Assembly (NCBI GenBank): GCA_021160705.1
Contig: JAGHBZ010000266.1
Location: 1-12,725 of the forward strand
Reading direction: 5' to 3'
DNA length: 12,725 nt
Origin: Candidatus Sumerlaeota bacterium
GTDB taxonomy: Bacteria > Sumerlaeota > Sumerlaeia > MWCT01 > JAGHBZ01
Part shown: piece after piece, positions 12,557 through 12,725 of the stretch
Position numbering within the stretch: the stretch's first letter is position 1
How the letters are laid out: each line of letters starts with the position of its first letter
Notes under the pieces: model-generated
Told to the model about the DNA's origin: nothing
Databases searched by the model: none
Seen by the model: only the letters and a program-made list of their open reading frames with translations
Program-made: the position numbers and the translations under genes

Positions 12557-12725
12557 ACTCTGAAAAAGTATGATTTTTCCGCTTCAATCAGAAAGAAAAA
12601 TCAATCCTACGATATGCTTACCACAACGCAAACCCGAACTTTAGTGATTCTGAGGTCTGAGAGGCTGTCCGATAATGCGAAATTTGAGAAAATTTAACCA
12701 GATAGTTAATTCTGTAACCTTAATA

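Larger units (their letters stand above)
11751..12676. repeat. Direct CTGTCCGAYAAT words bracketing the repeat-rich tail
   Basis: CTGTCCGACAAT (11751-11762) and CTGTCCGATAAT (12665-12676) match at 11 of 12 positions, in the same orientation. Everything repetitive in the last kilobase lies between them. No gene is seen in 11717-12725. Confidence 0.3.

Overview
The window looks like a piece of an uncultured, moderate-GC bacterial genome. It is bacterial because it carries bacterial-type HisH, ThrB, TrpS and TyrA, strong AGGAGG-type ribosome binding sites and sigma70-like promoters. The phylum cannot be fixed from this sequence. Genes are short, sit on both strands, are only loosely grouped into operons, and are separated by repeat-bearing spacers. 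This suits a metagenomic bacterium of Omnitrophica, Planctomycetes or similar type, but that is only a guess.

Layout. Positions 1-615 are the 3' part of a membrane protein with TPR-like helices. A class-III PLP aminotransferase follows on the + strand (852-2201). It converges on a minus-strand pair, hisH (3244-3846) followed by thrB (2284-3216). A spacer of about 345 bp (3847-4191) then holds outward-facing promoters for hisH and for a site-2 (M50) protease. The protease promoter has a perfect palindrome at its start point. The protease (4231-4893) is followed by trpS (4938-5939). Next comes a structured spacer with nested inverted repeats and then the most unusual gene, 6206-7372. This is a single reading frame joining a DarT-type DNA ADP-ribosyltransferase toxin to a DarG-type macrodomain antitoxin. 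After it come tyrA (7522-8379), a secreted clan GH-A-like glycoside hydrolase (8543-9562), a UbiA-family prenyltransferase (9658-10551) and a GT4 glycosyltransferase (10553-11716) that is probably translationally coupled to it. The last kilobase (11717-12725) holds no convincing gene. It contains two copies of a composite repeat of about 160 bp, a degenerate GTTAGTCG tandem array and a long inverted repeat.

Function. Five genes serve amino-acid metabolism or charging (aminotransferase, hisH, thrB, trpS, tyrA) but are scattered and are not one pathway operon. The GH, UbiA and GT4 genes suggest envelope, glycan or isoprenoid-lipid work. The fused DarT-DarG protein is the strongest candidate for an unusual system. 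In DarTG the toxin ADP-ribosylates thymidine in single-stranded DNA and the macrodomain of DarG removes the mark. Here both activities are predicted on one chain with key residues kept, and the C-terminal half of DarG that normally also neutralises the toxin is absent.
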